64,000 nt of DNA from Phytophthora sp. 'mugwort' (GCA_033558025.1 JAUCEF010000006.1:4030001-4094000); one strand, 5' to 3'. Counted from the first letter of the stretch, positions 36,061 to 49,555 are shown. Notes: generated by a model not told the origin, from the letters alone. Numbers and translations: made by a program.

Positions 36061-36697
36061 TCTCTTTTGCACACTTGCGCTCGGGTTTTATAAACATACA
36101 TTTCCCTACGGGCGACTGTAGCGGTTGATTGATGCGGTGGCTGCTCGTTCGGACTGCGTCTCGGAGAGCAACACGTAGCGGGGCATCATGAACCACGGCG
36201 TCGCCATTCCCAATGGCGGCCTCTCACTACGCTTGCAGCGAAACGTATAGCCGCTCAATCGGTCGCTCAGACGAGCTGCAGCCTCTATCGTTTAAGGACT
36301 TCGATTCTGGCCGTCTGCCGACAGCTCTGGCACTTGTTCACCGACCACCACTAGTGGTCAGCCTGACAAGGCCCAGCACTGTCCCGTATAGTCACCCATA
36401 CGTCCATACCACGGCACTAGCTCCATCACAACCTTTGTCAGCCACGAGCAGCTATCCACAGCCTGCCTCGACCTGGCCAGCTTCGTCACTCACTTGCAGT
36501 GGTATGGCAAATCGGAGTTCGTTGGCGTACTGGGAGGCAAGAGCAGGGAGCGAGTAGGAGACAGTACGACCTGACGACGCATCCACGTCGTCGTTGATAT
36601 TGCCGTGTGGGCTGAAGCTGTGTAACGGAGGCAGGTTAGTGAGGATATGAATATTCCCAAAGTTGGTGCTGATGTGGATGTTGTCCATGTCCGAAGC

Positions 36698-36770
36698 GTC
36701 CCCGTGGCCCAATGGATAAGGCATCCGCCTACGAAGCGGGAGATTGCGGGTTCGAGTCCCGTCGGAGACT
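36698..36770 (+). tRNA. trnR-ACG: tRNA-Arg (ACG), unit 52
   Basis: Unit 36213-36922, haplotype TAAGT. Confidence 0.93.
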
Positions 36771-37407
36771 TCTCTTTTGCACACTTGCGCTCGGGTTTTA
36801 TAAACATACATTTCCCTACGGGCGACTGTAGCGGTTGATTGATGCGGTGGCTGCTCGTTCGGACTGCGTCTCGGAGAGCAACACGTAGCGGGGCATCATG
36901 AACCACGGCGTCGCCATTCCCAATGGCGGCCTCTCACTACGCTTGCAGCGAAACGTATAGCCGCTCAATCGGTCGCTCAGACGAGCTGCAGCCTCTATCG
37001 TTTAAGGACTTCGATTCTGGCCGTCTGCCGACAGCTCTGGCACTTGTTCACCGACCACCACTAGTGGTCAGCCTGACAAGGCCCAGCACTGTCCCGTATA
37101 GTCACCCATACGTCCATACCACGGCACTAGCTCCATCACAACCTTTGTCAGCCACGAGCAGCTATCCACAGCCTGCCTCGACCTGGCCAGCTTCGTCACT
37201 CACTTGCAGTGGTATGGCAAATCGGAGTTCGTTGGCGTACTGGGAGGCAAGAGCAGGGAGCGAGTAGGAGACAGTACGACCTGACGACGCATCCACGTCG
37301 TCGTTGATATTGCCGTGTGGGCTGAAGCTGTGTAACGGAGGCAGGTTAGTGAGGATATGAATATTCCCAAAGTTGGTGCTGATGTGGATGTTGTCCATGT
37401 CCGAAGC

Positions 37408-37480
37408 GTCCCCGTGGCCCAATGGATAAGGCATCCGCCTACGAAGCGGGAGATTGCGGGTTCGAGTCCCGTCGGAGACT
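37408..37480 (+). tRNA. trnR-ACG: tRNA-Arg (ACG), unit 53
   Basis: Unit 36923-37632, haplotype TAAGT. Confidence 0.93.
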
Positions 37481-38117
37481 TCTCTTTTGCACACTTGCGC
37501 TCGGGTTTTATAAACATACATTTCCCTACGGGCGACTGTAGCGGTTGATTGATGCGGTGGCTGCTCGTTCGGACTGCGTCTCGGAGAGCAACACGTAGCG
37601 GGGCATCATGAACCACGGCGTCGCCATTCCCAATGGCGGCCTCTCACTACGCTTGCAGCGAAACGTATAGCCGCTCAATCGGTCGCTCAGACGAGCTGCA
37701 GCCTCTATCGTTTAAGGACTTCGATTCTGGCCGTCTGCCGACAGCTCTGGCACTTGTTCACCGACCACCACTAGTGGTCAGCCTGACAAGGCCCAGCACT
37801 GTCCCGTATAGTCACCCATACGTCCATACCACGGCACTAGCTCCATCACAACCTTTGTCAGCCACGAGCAGCTATCCACAGCCTGCCTCGACCTGGCCAG
37901 CTTCGTCACTCACTTGCAGTGGTATGGCAAATCGGAGTTCGTTGGCGTACTGGGAGGCAAGAGCAGGGAGCGAGTAGGAGACAGTACGACCTGACGACGC
38001 ATCCACGTCGTCGTTGATATTGCCGTGTGGGCTGAAGCTGTGTAACGGAGGCAGGTTAGTGAGGATATGAATATTCCCAAAGTTGGTACTGATGTGGATG
38101 TTGTCCATGTCCGAAGC

Positions 38118-38190
38118 GTCCCCGTGGCCCAATGGATAAGGCATCCGCCTACGAAGCGGGAGATTGCGGGTTCGAGTCCCGTCGGAGACT
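38118..38190 (+). tRNA. trnR-ACG: tRNA-Arg (ACG), unit 54
   Basis: Unit 37633-38342, haplotype TAAAC. Confidence 0.93.
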
Positions 38191-38827
38191 TCTCTTTTGC
38201 ACACTTGCGCTCGGGTTTTATAAACATACATTTCCCTACGGGCGACTGTAGCGGTTGATTGATGCGGTGGCCGCTCGTTCGGACTGCGTCTCGGAGAGCA
38301 ACACGTAGCGGGGCATCATGAACCACGGCGTCGCCATTCCCAATGGCGGCCTCTCACTACGCTTGCAGCGAAACGTATAGCCGCTCAATCGGTCGCTCAG
38401 ACGAGCTGCAGCCTCTATCGTTTAAGGACTTCGATTCTGGCCGTCTGCCGACAGCTCTGGCACTTGTTCACCGACCACCACTAGTGGTCAGCCTGACAAG
38501 GCCCAGCACTGTCCCGTATAGTCACCCATACGTCCATACCACGGCACTAGCTCCATCACAACCTTTGTCAGCCACGAGCAGCTATCCACAGCCTGCCTCG
38601 ACCTGGCCAGCTTCGTCACTCACTTGCAGTGGTATGGCAAATCGGAGTTCGTTGGCGTACTGGGAGGCAAGAGCAGGGAGCGAGTAGGAGACAGTACGAC
38701 CTGACGACGCATCCACGTCGTCGTTGATATTGCCGTGTGGGCTGAAGCTGTGTAACGGAGGCAGGTTAGTGAGGATATGAATATTCCCAAAGTTGGTGCT
38801 GATGTGGATGTTGTCCATGTCCGAAGC

Positions 38828-38900
38828 GTCCCCGTGGCCCAATGGATAAGGCATCCGCCTACGAAGCGGGAGATTGCGGGTTCGAGTCCCGTCGGAGACT
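38828..38900 (+). tRNA. trnR-ACG: tRNA-Arg (ACG), unit 55
   Basis: Unit 38343-39052, haplotype TAAGC. Confidence 0.93.
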
Positions 38901-39537
38901 TCTCTTTTGCACACTTGCGCTCGGGTTTTATAAACATACATTTCCCTACGGGCGACTGTAGCGGTTGATTGATGCGGTGGCCGCTCGTTCGGACTGCGTC
39001 TCGGAGAGCAACACGTAGCGGGGCATCATGAACCACGGCGTCGCCATTCCCAATGGCGGCCTCTCACTACGCTTGCAGCGAAACGTATAGCCGCTCAATC
39101 GGTCGCTCAGACGAGCTGCAGCCTCTATCGTTTAAGGACTTCGATTCTGGCCGTCTGCCGACAGCTCTGGCACTTGTTCACCGACCACCACTAGTGGTCA
39201 GCCTGACAAGGCCCAGCACTGTCCCGTATAGTCACCCATACGTCCATACCACGGCACTAGCTCCATCACAACCTTTGTCAGCCACGAGCAGCTATCCACA
39301 GCCTGCCTCGACCTGGCCAGCTTCGTCACTCACTTGCAGTGGTATGGCAAATCGGAGTTCGTTGGCGTACTGGGAGGCAAGAGCAGGGAGCGAGTAGGAG
39401 ACAGTACGACCTGACGACGCATCCACGTCGTCGTTGATATTGCCGTGTGGGCTGAAGCTGTGTAACGGAGGCAGGTTAGTGAGGATATGAATATTCCCAA
39501 AGTTGGTGCTGATGTGGATGTTGTCCATGTCCGAAGC

Positions 39538-39610
39538 GTCCCCGTGGCCCAATGGATAAGGCATCCGCCTACGAAGCGGGAGATTGCGGGTTCGAGTCCC
39601 GTCGGAGACT
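39538..39610 (+). tRNA. trnR-ACG: tRNA-Arg (ACG), unit 56
   Basis: Unit 39053-39762, haplotype TAAGC. Confidence 0.93.
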
Positions 39611-40247
39611 TCTCTTTTGCACACTTGCGCTCGGGTTTTATAAACATACATTTCCCTACGGGCGACTGTAGCGGTTGATTGATGCGGTGGCCGCTCGTTC
39701 GGACTGCGTCTCGGAGAGCAACACGTAGCGGGGCATCATGAACCACGGCGTCGCCATTCCCAATGGCGGCCTCTCACTACGCTTGCAGCGAAACGTATAG
39801 CCGCTCAATCGGTCGCTCAGACGAGCTGCAGCCTCTATCGTTTAAGGACTTCGATTCTGGCCGTCTGCCGACAGCTCTGGCACTTGTTCACCGACCACCA
39901 CTAGTGGTCAGCCTGACAAGGCCCAGCACTGTCCCGTATAGTCACCCATACGTCCATACCACGGCACTAGCTCCATCACAACCTTTGTCAGCCACGAGCA
40001 GCTATCCACAGCCTGCCTCGACCTGGCCAGCTTCGTCACTCACTTGCAGTGGTATGGCAAATCGGAGTTCGTTGGCGTACTGGGAGGCAAGAGCAGGGAG
40101 CGAGTAGGAGACAGTACGACCTGACGACGCATCCACGTCGTCGTTGATATTGCCGTGTGGGCTGAAGCTGTGTAACGGAGGCAGGTTAGTGAGGATATGA
40201 ATATTCCCAAAGTTGGTGCTGATGTGGATGTTGTCCATGTCCGAAGC

Positions 40248-40320
40248 GTCCCCGTGGCCCAATGGATAAGGCATCCGCCTACGAAGCGGGAGATTGCGGG
40301 TTCGAGTCCCGTCGGAGACT
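40248..40320 (+). tRNA. trnR-ACG: tRNA-Arg (ACG), unit 57
   Basis: Unit 39763-40472, haplotype TAAGT. Confidence 0.93.
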
Positions 40321-40957
40321 TCTCTTTTGCACACTTGCGCTCGGGTTTTATAAACATACATTTCCCTACGGGCGACTGTAGCGGTTGATTGATGCGGTGG
40401 CTGCTCGTTCGGACTGCGTCTCGGAGAGCAACACGTAGCGGGGCATCATGAACCACGGCGTCGCCATTCCCAATGGCGGCCTCTCACTACGCTTGCAGCG
40501 AAACGTATAGCCGCTCAATCGGTCGCTCAGACGAGCTGCAGCCTCTATCGTTTAAGGACTTCGATTCTGGCCGTCTGCCGACAGCTCTGGCACTTGTTCA
40601 CCGACCACCACTAGTGGTCAGCCTGACAAGGCCCAGCACTGTCCCGTATAGTCACCCATACGTCCATACCACGGCACTAGCTCCATCACAACCTTTGTCA
40701 GCCACGAGCAGCTATCCACAGCCTGCCTCGACCTGGCCAGCTTCGTCACTCACTTGCAGTGGTATGGCAAATCGGAGTTCGTTGGCGTACTGGGAGGCAA
40801 GAGCAGGGAGCGAGTAGGAGACAGTACGACCTGACGACGCATCCACGTCGTCGTTGATATTGCCGTGTGGGCTGAAGCTGTGTAACGGAGGCAGGTTAGT
40901 GAGGATATGAATATTCCCAAAGTTGGTGCTGATGTGGATGTTGTCCATGTCCGAAGC

Positions 40958-41030
40958 GTCCCCGTGGCCCAATGGATAAGGCATCCGCCTACGAAGCGGG
41001 AGATTGCGGGTTCGAGTCCCGTCGGAGACT
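40958..41030 (+). tRNA. trnR-ACG: tRNA-Arg (ACG), unit 58
   Basis: Unit 40473-41182, haplotype TAAGT. Confidence 0.93.
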
Positions 41031-41667
41031 TCTCTTTTGCACACTTGCGCTCGGGTTTTATAAACATACATTTCCCTACGGGCGACTGTAGCGGTTGATT
41101 GATGCGGTGGCTGCTCGTTCGGACTGCGTCTCGGAGAGCAACACGTAGCGGGGCATCATGAACCACGGCGTCGCCATTCCCAATGGCGGCCTCTCACTAC
41201 GCTTGCAGCGAAACGTATAGCCGCTCAATCGGTCGCTCAGACGAGCTGCAGCCTCTATCGTTTAAGGACTTCGATTCTGGCCGTCTGCCGACAGCTCTGG
41301 CACTTGTTCACCGACCACCACTAGTGGTCAGCCTGACAAGGCCCAGCACTGTCCCGTATAGTCACCCATACGTCCATACCACGGCACTAGCTCCATCACA
41401 ACCTTTGTCAGCCACGAGCAGCTATCCACAGCCTGCCTCGACCTGGCCAGCTTCGTCACTCACTTGCAGTGGTATGGCAAATCGGAGTTCGTTGGCGTAC
41501 TGGGAGGCAAGAGCAGGGAGCGAGTAGGAGACAGTACGACCTGACGACGCATCCACGTCGTCGTTGATATTGCCGTGTGGGCTGAAGCTGTGTAACGGAG
41601 GCAGGTTAGTGAGGATATGAATATTCCCAAAGTTGGTGCTGATGTGGATGTTGTCCATGTCCGAAGC

Positions 41668-41740
41668 GTCCCCGTGGCCCAATGGATAAGGCATCCGCCT
41701 ACGAAGCGGGAGATTGCGGGTTCGAGTCCCGTCGGAGACT
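41668..41740 (+). tRNA. trnR-ACG: tRNA-Arg (ACG), unit 59
   Basis: Unit 41183-41892, haplotype TAAGT. Confidence 0.93.
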
Positions 41741-42377
41741 TCTCTTTTGCACACTTGCGCTCGGGTTTTATAAACATACATTTCCCTACGGGCGACTGTA
41801 GCGGTTGATTGATGCGGTGGCTGCTCGTTCGGACTGCGTCTCGGAGAGCAACACGTAGCGGGGCATCATGAACCACGGCGTCGCCATTCCCAATGGCGGC
41901 CTCTCACTACGCTTGCAGCGAAACGTATAGCCGCTCAATCGGTCGCTCAGACGAGCTGCAGCCTCTATCGTTTAAGGACTTCGATTCTGGCCGTCTGCCG
42001 ACAGCTCTGGCACTTGTTCACCGACCACCACTAGTGGTCAGCCTGACAAGGCCCAGCACTGTCCCGTATAGTCACCCATACGTCCATACCACGGCACTAG
42101 CTCCATCACAACCTTTGTCAGCCACGAGCAGCTATCCACAGCCTGCCTCGACCTGGCCAGCTTCGTCACTCACTTGCAGTGGTATGGCAAATCGGAGTTC
42201 GTTGGCGTACTGGGAGGCAAGAGCAGGGAGCGAGTAGGAGACAGTACGACCTGACGACGCATCCACGTCGTCGTTGATATTGCCGTGTGGGCTGAAGCTG
42301 TGTAACGGAGGCAGGTTAGTGAGGATATGAATATTCCCAAAGTTGGTGCTGATGTGGATGTTGTCCATGTCCGAAGC

Positions 42378-42450
42378 GTCCCCGTGGCCCAATGGATAAG
42401 GCATCCGCCTACGAAGCGGGAGATTGCGGGTTCGAGTCCCGTCGGAGACT
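42378..42450 (+). tRNA. trnR-ACG: tRNA-Arg (ACG), unit 60
   Basis: Unit 41893-42602, haplotype TAAGT. Confidence 0.93.
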
Positions 42451-43087
42451 TCTCTTTTGCACACTTGCGCTCGGGTTTTATAAACATACATTTCCCTACG
42501 GGCGACTGTAGCGGTTGATTGATGCGGTGGCTGCTCGTTCGGACTGCGTCTCGGAGAGCAACACGTAGCGGGGCATCATGAACCACGGCGTCGCCATTCC
42601 CAATGGCGGCCTCTCACTACGCTTGCAGCGAAACGTATAGCCGCTCAATCGGTCGCTCAGACGAGCTGCAGCCTCTATCGTTTAAGGACTTCGATTCTGG
42701 CCGTCTGCCGACAGCTCTGGCACTTGTTCACCGACCACCACTAGTGGTCAGCCTGACAAGGCCCAGCACTGTCCCGTATAGTCACCCATACGTCCATACC
42801 ACGGCACTAGCTCCATCACAACCTTTGTCAGCCACGAGCAGCTATCCACAGCCTGCCTCGACCTGGCCAGCTTCGTCACTCACTTGCAGTGGTATGGCAA
42901 ATCGGAGTTCGTTGGCGTACTGGGAGGCAAGAGCAGGGAGCGAGTAGGAGACAGTACGACCTGACGACGCATCCACGTCGTCGTTGATATTGCCGTGTGG
43001 GCTGAAGCTGTGTAACGGAGGCAGGTTAGTGAGGATATGAATATTCCCAAAGTTGGTACTGATGTGGATGTTGTCCATGTCCGAAGC

Positions 43088-43160
43088 GTCCCCGTGGCCC
43101 AATGGATAAGGCATCCGCCTACGAAGCGGGAGATTGCGGGTTCGAGTCCCGTCGGAGACT
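43088..43160 (+). tRNA. trnR-ACG: tRNA-Arg (ACG), unit 61
   Basis: Unit 42603-43312, haplotype TAAAC. Confidence 0.93.
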
Positions 43161-43797
43161 TCTCTTTTGCACACTTGCGCTCGGGTTTTATAAACATACA
43201 TTTCCCTACGGGCGACTGTAGCGGTTGATTGATGCGGTGGCCGCTCGTTCGGACTGCGTCTCGGAGAGCAACACGTAGCGGGGCATCATGAACCACGGCG
43301 TCGCCATTCCCAATGGCGGCCTCTCACTACGCTTGCAGCGAAACGTATAGCCGCTCAATCGGTCGCTCAGACGAGCTGCAGCCTCTATCGTTTAAGGACT
43401 TCGATTCTGGCCGTCTGCCGACAGCTCTGGCACTTGTTCACCGACCACCACTAGTGGTCAGCCTGACAAGGCCCAGCACTGTCCCGTATAGTCACCCATA
43501 CGTCCATACCACGGCACTAGCTCCATCACAACCTTTGTCAGCCACGAGCAGCTATCCACAGCCTGCCTCGACCTGGCCAGCTTCGTCACTCACTTGCAGT
43601 GGTATGGCAAATCGGAGTTCGTTGGCGTACTGGGAGGCAAGAGCAGGGAGCGAGTAGGAGACAGTACGACCTGACGACGCATCCACGTCGTCGTTGATAT
43701 TGCCGTGTGGGCTGAAGCTGTGTAACGGAGGCAGGTTAGTGAGGATATGAATATTCCCAAAGTTGGTGCTGATGTGGATGTTGTCCATGTCCGAAGC

Positions 43798-43870
43798 GTC
43801 CCCGTGGCCCAATGGATAAGGCATCCGCCTACGAAGCGGGAGATTGCGGGTTCGAGTCCCGTCGGAGACT
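43798..43870 (+). tRNA. trnR-ACG: tRNA-Arg (ACG), unit 62
   Basis: Unit 43313-44022, haplotype TAAGT. Confidence 0.93.
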
Positions 43871-44507
43871 TCTCTTTTGCACACTTGCGCTCGGGTTTTA
43901 TAAACATACATTTCCCTACGGGCGACTGTAGCGGTTGATTGATGCGGTGGCTGCTCGTTCGGACTGCGTCTCGGAGAGCAACACGTAGCGGGGCATCATG
44001 AACCACGGCGTCGCCATTCCCAATGGCGGCCTCTCACTACGCTTGCAGCGAAACGTATAGCCGCTCAATCGGTCGCTCAGACGAGCTGCAGCCTCTATCG
44101 TTTAAGGACTTCGATTCTGGCCGTCTGCCGACAGCTCTGGCACTTGTTCACCGACCACCACTAGTGGTCAGCCTGACAAGGCCCAGCACTGTCCCGTATA
44201 GTCACCCATACGTCCATACCACGGCACTAGCTCCATCACAACCTTTGTCAGCCACGAGCAGCTATCCACAGCCTGCCTCGACCTGGCCAGCTTCGTCACT
44301 CACTTGCAGTGGTATGGCAAATCGGAGTTCGTTGGCGTACTGGGAGGCAAGAGCAGGGAGCGAGTAGGAGACAGTACGACCTGACGACGCATCCACGTCG
44401 TCGTTGATATTGCCGTGTGGGCTGAAGCTGTGTAACGGAGGCAGGTTAGTGAGGATATGAATATTCCCAAAGTTGGTACTGATGTGGATGTTGTCCATGT
44501 CCGAAGC

Positions 44508-44580
44508 GTCCCCGTGGCCCAATGGATAAGGCATCCGCCTACGAAGCGGGAGATTGCGGGTTCGAGTCCCGTCGGAGACT
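44508..44580 (+). tRNA. trnR-ACG: tRNA-Arg (ACG), unit 63
   Basis: Unit 44023-44732, haplotype TAAAC. Confidence 0.93.
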
Positions 44581-45217
44581 TCTCTTTTGCACACTTGCGC
44601 TCGGGTTTTATAAACATACATTTCCCTACGGGCGACTGTAGCGGTTGATTGATGCGGTGGCCGCTCGTTCGGACTGCGTCTCGGAGAGCAACACGTAGCG
44701 GGGCATCATGAACCACGGCGTCGCCATTCCCAATGGCGGCCTCTCACTACGCTTGCAGCGAAACGTATAGCCGCTCAATCGGTCGCTCAGACGAGCTGCA
44801 GCCTCTATCGTTTAAGGACTTCGATTCTGGCCGTCTGCCGACAGCTCTGGCACTTGTTCACCGACCACCACTAGTGGTCAGCCTGACAAGGCCCAGCACT
44901 GTCCCGTATAGTCACCCATACGTCCATACCACGGCACTAGCTCCATCACAACCTTTGTCAGCCACGAGCAGCTATCCACAGCCTGCCTCGACCTGGCCAG
45001 CTTCGTCACTCACTTGCAGTGGTATGGCAAATCGGAGTTCGTTGGCGTACTGGGAGGCAAGAGCAGGGAGCGAGTAGGAGACAGTACGACCTGACGACGC
45101 ATCCACGTCGTCGTTGATATTGCCGTGTGGGCTGAAGCTGTGTAACGGAGGCAGGTTAGTGAGGATATGAATATTCCCAAAGTTGGTGCTGATGTGGATG
45201 TTGTCCATGTCCGAAGC

Positions 45218-45290
45218 GTCCCCGTGGCCCAATGGATAAGGCATCCGCCTACGAAGCGGGAGATTGCGGGTTCGAGTCCCGTCGGAGACT
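45218..45290 (+). tRNA. trnR-ACG: tRNA-Arg (ACG), unit 64
   Basis: Unit 44733-45442, haplotype TAAGT. Confidence 0.93.
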
Positions 45291-45927
45291 TCTCTTTTGC
45301 ACACTTGCGCTCGGGTTTTATAAACATACATTTCCCTACGGGCGACTGTAGCGGTTGATTGATGCGGTGGCTGCTCGTTCGGACTGCGTCTCGGAGAGCA
45401 ACACGTAGCGGGGCATCATGAACCACGGCGTCGCCATTCCCAATGGCGGCCTCTCACTACGCTTGCAGCGAAACGTATAGCCGCTCAATCGGTCGCTCAG
45501 ACGAGCTGCAGCCTCTATCGTTTAAGGACTTCGATTCTGGCCGTCTGCCGACAGCTCTGGCACTTGTTCACCGACCACCACTAGTGGTCAGCCTGACAAG
45601 GCCCAGCACTGTCCCGTATAGTCACCCATACGTCCATACCACGGCACTAGCTCCATCACAACCTTTGTCAGCCACGAGCAGCTATCCACAGCCTGCCTCG
45701 ACCTGGCCAGCTTCGTCACTCACTTGCAGTGGTATGGCAAATCGGAGTTCGTTGGCGTACTGGGAGGCAAGAGCAGGGAGCGAGTAGGAGACAGTACGAC
45801 CTGACGACGCATCCACGTCGTCGTTGATATTGCCGTGTGGGCTGAAGCTGTGTAACGGAGGCAGGTTAGTGAGGATATGAATATTCCCAAAGTTGGTACT
45901 GATGTGGATGTTGTCCATGTCCGAAGC

Positions 45928-46000
45928 GTCCCCGTGGCCCAATGGATAAGGCATCCGCCTACGAAGCGGGAGATTGCGGGTTCGAGTCCCGTCGGAGACT
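45928..46000 (+). tRNA. trnR-ACG: tRNA-Arg (ACG), unit 65
   Basis: Unit 45443-46152, haplotype TAAAC. Confidence 0.93.
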
Positions 46001-46637
46001 TCTCTTTTGCACACTTGCGCTCGGGTTTTATAAACATACATTTCCCTACGGGCGACTGTAGCGGTTGATTGATGCGGTGGCCGCTCGTTCGGACTGCGTC
46101 TCGGAGAGCAACACGTAGCGGGGCATCATGAACCACGGCGTCGCCATTCCCAATGGCGGCCTCTCACTACGCTTGCAGCGAAACGTATAGCCGCTCAATC
46201 GGTCGCTCAGACGAGCTGCAGCCTCTATCGTTTAAGGACTTCGATTCTGGCCGTCTGCCGACAGCTCTGGCACTTGTTCACCGACCACCACTAGTGGTCA
46301 GCCTGACAAGGCCCAGCACTGTCCCGTATAGTCACCCATACGTCCATACCACGGCACTAGCTCCATCACAACCTTTGTCAGCCACGAGCAGCTATCCACA
46401 GCCTGCCTCGACCTGGCCAGCTTCGTCACTCACTTGCAGTGGTATGGCAAATCGGAGTTCGTTGGCGTACTGGGAGGCAAGAGCAGGGAGCGAGTAGGAG
46501 ACAGTACGACCTGACGACGCATCCACGTCGTCGTTGATATTGCCGTGTGGGCTGAAGCTGTGTAACGGAGGCAGGTTAGTGAGGATATGAATATTCCCAA
46601 AGTTGGTGCTGATGTGGATGTTGTCCATGTCCGAAGC

Positions 46638-46710
46638 GTCCCCGTGGCCCAATGGATAAGGCATCCGCCTACGAAGCGGGAGATTGCGGGTTCGAGTCCC
46701 GTCGGAGACT
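46638..46710 (+). tRNA. trnR-ACG: tRNA-Arg (ACG), unit 66
   Basis: Unit 46153-46862, haplotype TAAGT. Confidence 0.93.
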
Positions 46711-47347
46711 TCTCTTTTGCACACTTGCGCTCGGGTTTTATAAACATACATTTCCCTACGGGCGACTGTAGCGGTTGATTGATGCGGTGGCTGCTCGTTC
46801 GGACTGCGTCTCGGAGAGCAACACGTAGCGGGGCATCATGAACCACGGCGTCGCCATTCCCAATGGCGGCCTCTCACTACGCTTGCAGCGAAACGTATAG
46901 CCGCTCAATCGGTCGCTCAGACGAGCTGCAGCCTCTATCGTTTAAGGACTTCGATTCTGGCCGTCTGCCGACAGCTCTGGCACTTGTTCACCGACCACCA
47001 CTAGTGGTCAGCCTGACAAGGCCCAGCACTGTCCCGTATAGTCACCCATACGTCCATACCACGGCACTAGCTCCATCACAACCTTTGTCAGCCACGAGCA
47101 GCTATCCACAGCCTGCCTCGACCTGGCCAGCTTCGTCACTCACTTGCAGTGGTATGGCAAATCGGAGTTCGTTGGCGTACTGGGAGGCAAGAGCAGGGAG
47201 CGAGTAGGAGACAGTACGACCTGACGACGCATCCACGTCGTCGTTGATATTGCCGTGTGGGCTGAAGCTGTGTAACGGAGGCAGGTTAGTGAGGATATGA
47301 ATATTCCCAAAGTTGGTACTGATGTGGATGTTGTCCATGTCCGAAGC

Positions 47348-47420
47348 GTCCCCGTGGCCCAATGGATAAGGCATCCGCCTACGAAGCGGGAGATTGCGGG
47401 TTCGAGTCCCGTCGGAGACT
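47348..47420 (+). tRNA. trnR-ACG: tRNA-Arg (ACG), unit 67
   Basis: Unit 46863-47572, haplotype TAAAC; last unit before the divergent block. Confidence 0.93.
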
Positions 47421-48058
47421 TCTCTTTTGCACACTTGCGCTCGGGTTTTATAAACATACATTTCCCTACGGGCGACTGTAGCGGTTGATTGATGCGGTGG
47501 CCGCTCGTTCGGACTGCGTCTCGGAGAGCAACACGTAGCGGGGCATCATGAACCACGGCGTCGCCATTCCCAATGGCGGCCTCTCACTACGCTTGCAGCG
47601 AAACGTATAGCCGCTCAATCGGTCGCTCAGACGAGCTGCAGCCTCTATCGTTTAAGGACTTCGATTCTGGCCGTCTGCCGACAGCCCTGGCACTTGTATC
47701 ACCGACTACCACTAGTGGTCAGCCTGACAAGGCCCAGCACTGTCCCGTATAGTCACCCATACGTCCACACCATGGCACTAGCTCCATCACAACCTTTGTC
47801 AGCCACGAGCAGCTATCCACAGCCTGCCTCGACCTGGCCAGCTTCGTCACTCACTTGCAGTGGTATGGCAAATCGGAGTTCGTTGGCGTACTGGGAGGCA
47901 AGAGCAGGGAGCGAGTAGGAGACAGTACGGCCTGACGACGCGTCCACGTCGTCGTTGATATTGCCGTGTGGGCTGAAGCTGTGTAACGGAGGCAGGTTAG
48001 TGAGGATATGAATATTCCCAAAGTTGGTGCTGATGTGGATGTTGTCCATGTCCGAAGC

Positions 48059-48131
48059 GTCCCCGTGGCCCAATGGATAAGGCATCCGCCTACGAAGCGG
48101 GAGATTGCGGGTTCGAGTCCCGTCGGAGACT
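48059..48131 (+). tRNA. trnR-ACG: tRNA-Arg (ACG), unit 68
   Basis: Unit 47573-48286 (714 bp), haplotype CGGGC with C117, TATCACC, T203; private 3-nt insertion downstream of the tRNA near 48174. Confidence 0.93.
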
Positions 48132-48771
48132 TCTCTTTTGCACACTTGCGCTCGGGTTTTATAAACATACATTCTATCCCTACGGGCGACTGTAGCGGTT
48201 GATTGATGCGGTGGCCGCTCGTTCGGACTGCGTCTCGGAGAGCAACACGTAGCGGGGCATCATGAACCACGGCGTCGCCATTCCCAATGGCGGCCTCTCA
48301 CTACGCTTGCAGCGAAACGTATAGCCGCTCAATCGGTCGCTCAGACGAGCTGCAGCCTCTATCGTTTAAGGACTTCGATTCTGGCCGTCTGCCGACAGCT
48401 CTGGCACTTGTTCACCGACCACCACTAGTGGTCAGCCTGACAAGGCCCAGCACTGTCCCGTATAGTCACCCATACGTCCACACCATGGCACTAGCTCCAT
48501 CACAACATTTGTCAGCCACGAGCAGCTATCCACAGCCTGCCTCGACCTGGCCAGCTTCGTCACTCACTTGCAGTGGTATGGCAAATCGGAGTTCGTTGGC
48601 GTACTGGGAGGCAAGAGCAGGGAGCGAGTAGGAGACAGTACGGCCTGACGACGCGTCCACGTCGTCGTTGATATTGCCGTGTGGGCTGAAGCTGTGTAAC
48701 GGAGGCAGGTTAGTGAGGATATGAATATTCCCAAAGTTGGTGCTGATGTGGATGTTGTCCATGTCCGAAGC

Positions 48772-48844
48772 GTCCCCGTGGCCCAATGGATAAGGCATCC
48801 GCCTACGAAGCGGGAGATTGCGGGTTCGAGTCCCGTCGGAGACT
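48772..48844 (+). tRNA. trnR-ACG: tRNA-Arg (ACG), unit 69
   Basis: Unit 48287-48996, haplotype CGGGC; core-type left part (TTCACC) joined to T203; private C to A at 48507. Confidence 0.93.
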
Positions 48845-49482
48845 TCTCTTTTGCACACTTGCGCTCGGGTTTTATAAACATACATTTCCCTACGGGCGAC
48901 TGTAGCGGTTGATTGATGCGGTGGCCGCTCGTTCGGACTGCGTCTCGGAGAGCAACACGTAGCGGGGCATCATGAACCACGGCGTCGCCATTCCCAATGG
49001 CGGCCTCTCACTACGCTTGCAGCGAAACGTATAGCCGCTCAATCGGTCACTCAGACGAGCTGCAGCCTCTATCGTTTAAGGACTTCGATTCTGGCCGTCT
49101 GCCGACAGCTCTGGCACTTGTATCACCGACTACCACTAGTGGTCAGCCTGACAAGGCCCAGCACTGTCCCGTATAGTCACCCATACGTCCACACCATGGC
49201 ACTAGCTCCATCACAACCTTTGTCAGCCACGAGCAGCTATCCACAGCCTGCCTCGACCTGGCCAGCTTCGTCACTCACTTGCAGTGGTATGGCAAATCGG
49301 AGTTCGTTGGCGTACTGGGAGGCAAGAGTAGGGAGCGAGTAGGAGACAGTACGGCCTGACGACGCGTCCACGTCGTCGTTGATATTGCCGTGTGGGCTGA
49401 AGCTGTGTAACGGAGGCAGGTTAGTGAGGATATGAATATTCCCAAAGTTGGTATTGATGTGGATGTTGTCCATGTCCGAAGC

Positions 49483-49555
49483 GTCCCCGTGGCCCAATGG
49501 ATAAGGCATCCGCCTACGAAGCGGGAGATTGCGGGTTCGAGTCCCGTCGGAGACT
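49483..49555 (+). tRNA. trnR-ACG: tRNA-Arg (ACG), unit 70
   Basis: Unit 48997-49707, haplotype CGGAC; TATCACC, A56, T203, T335, and a private T at 460. Confidence 0.93.

Larger units (their letters stand above)
32663..47572 (+). repeat. Array block: units 47-67, fixed A360/A372 with AAGT/AAAC dimers and runs
   Basis: All 21 units have A at 360 and 372. Within them A459 always goes with C643, and T643 always with G459. Strict alternation occurs in units 47-50 and 61-67, with homogeneous AAGT runs at 51-53 and 57-60 and two AAGC units at 55-56. Confidence 0.8.
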
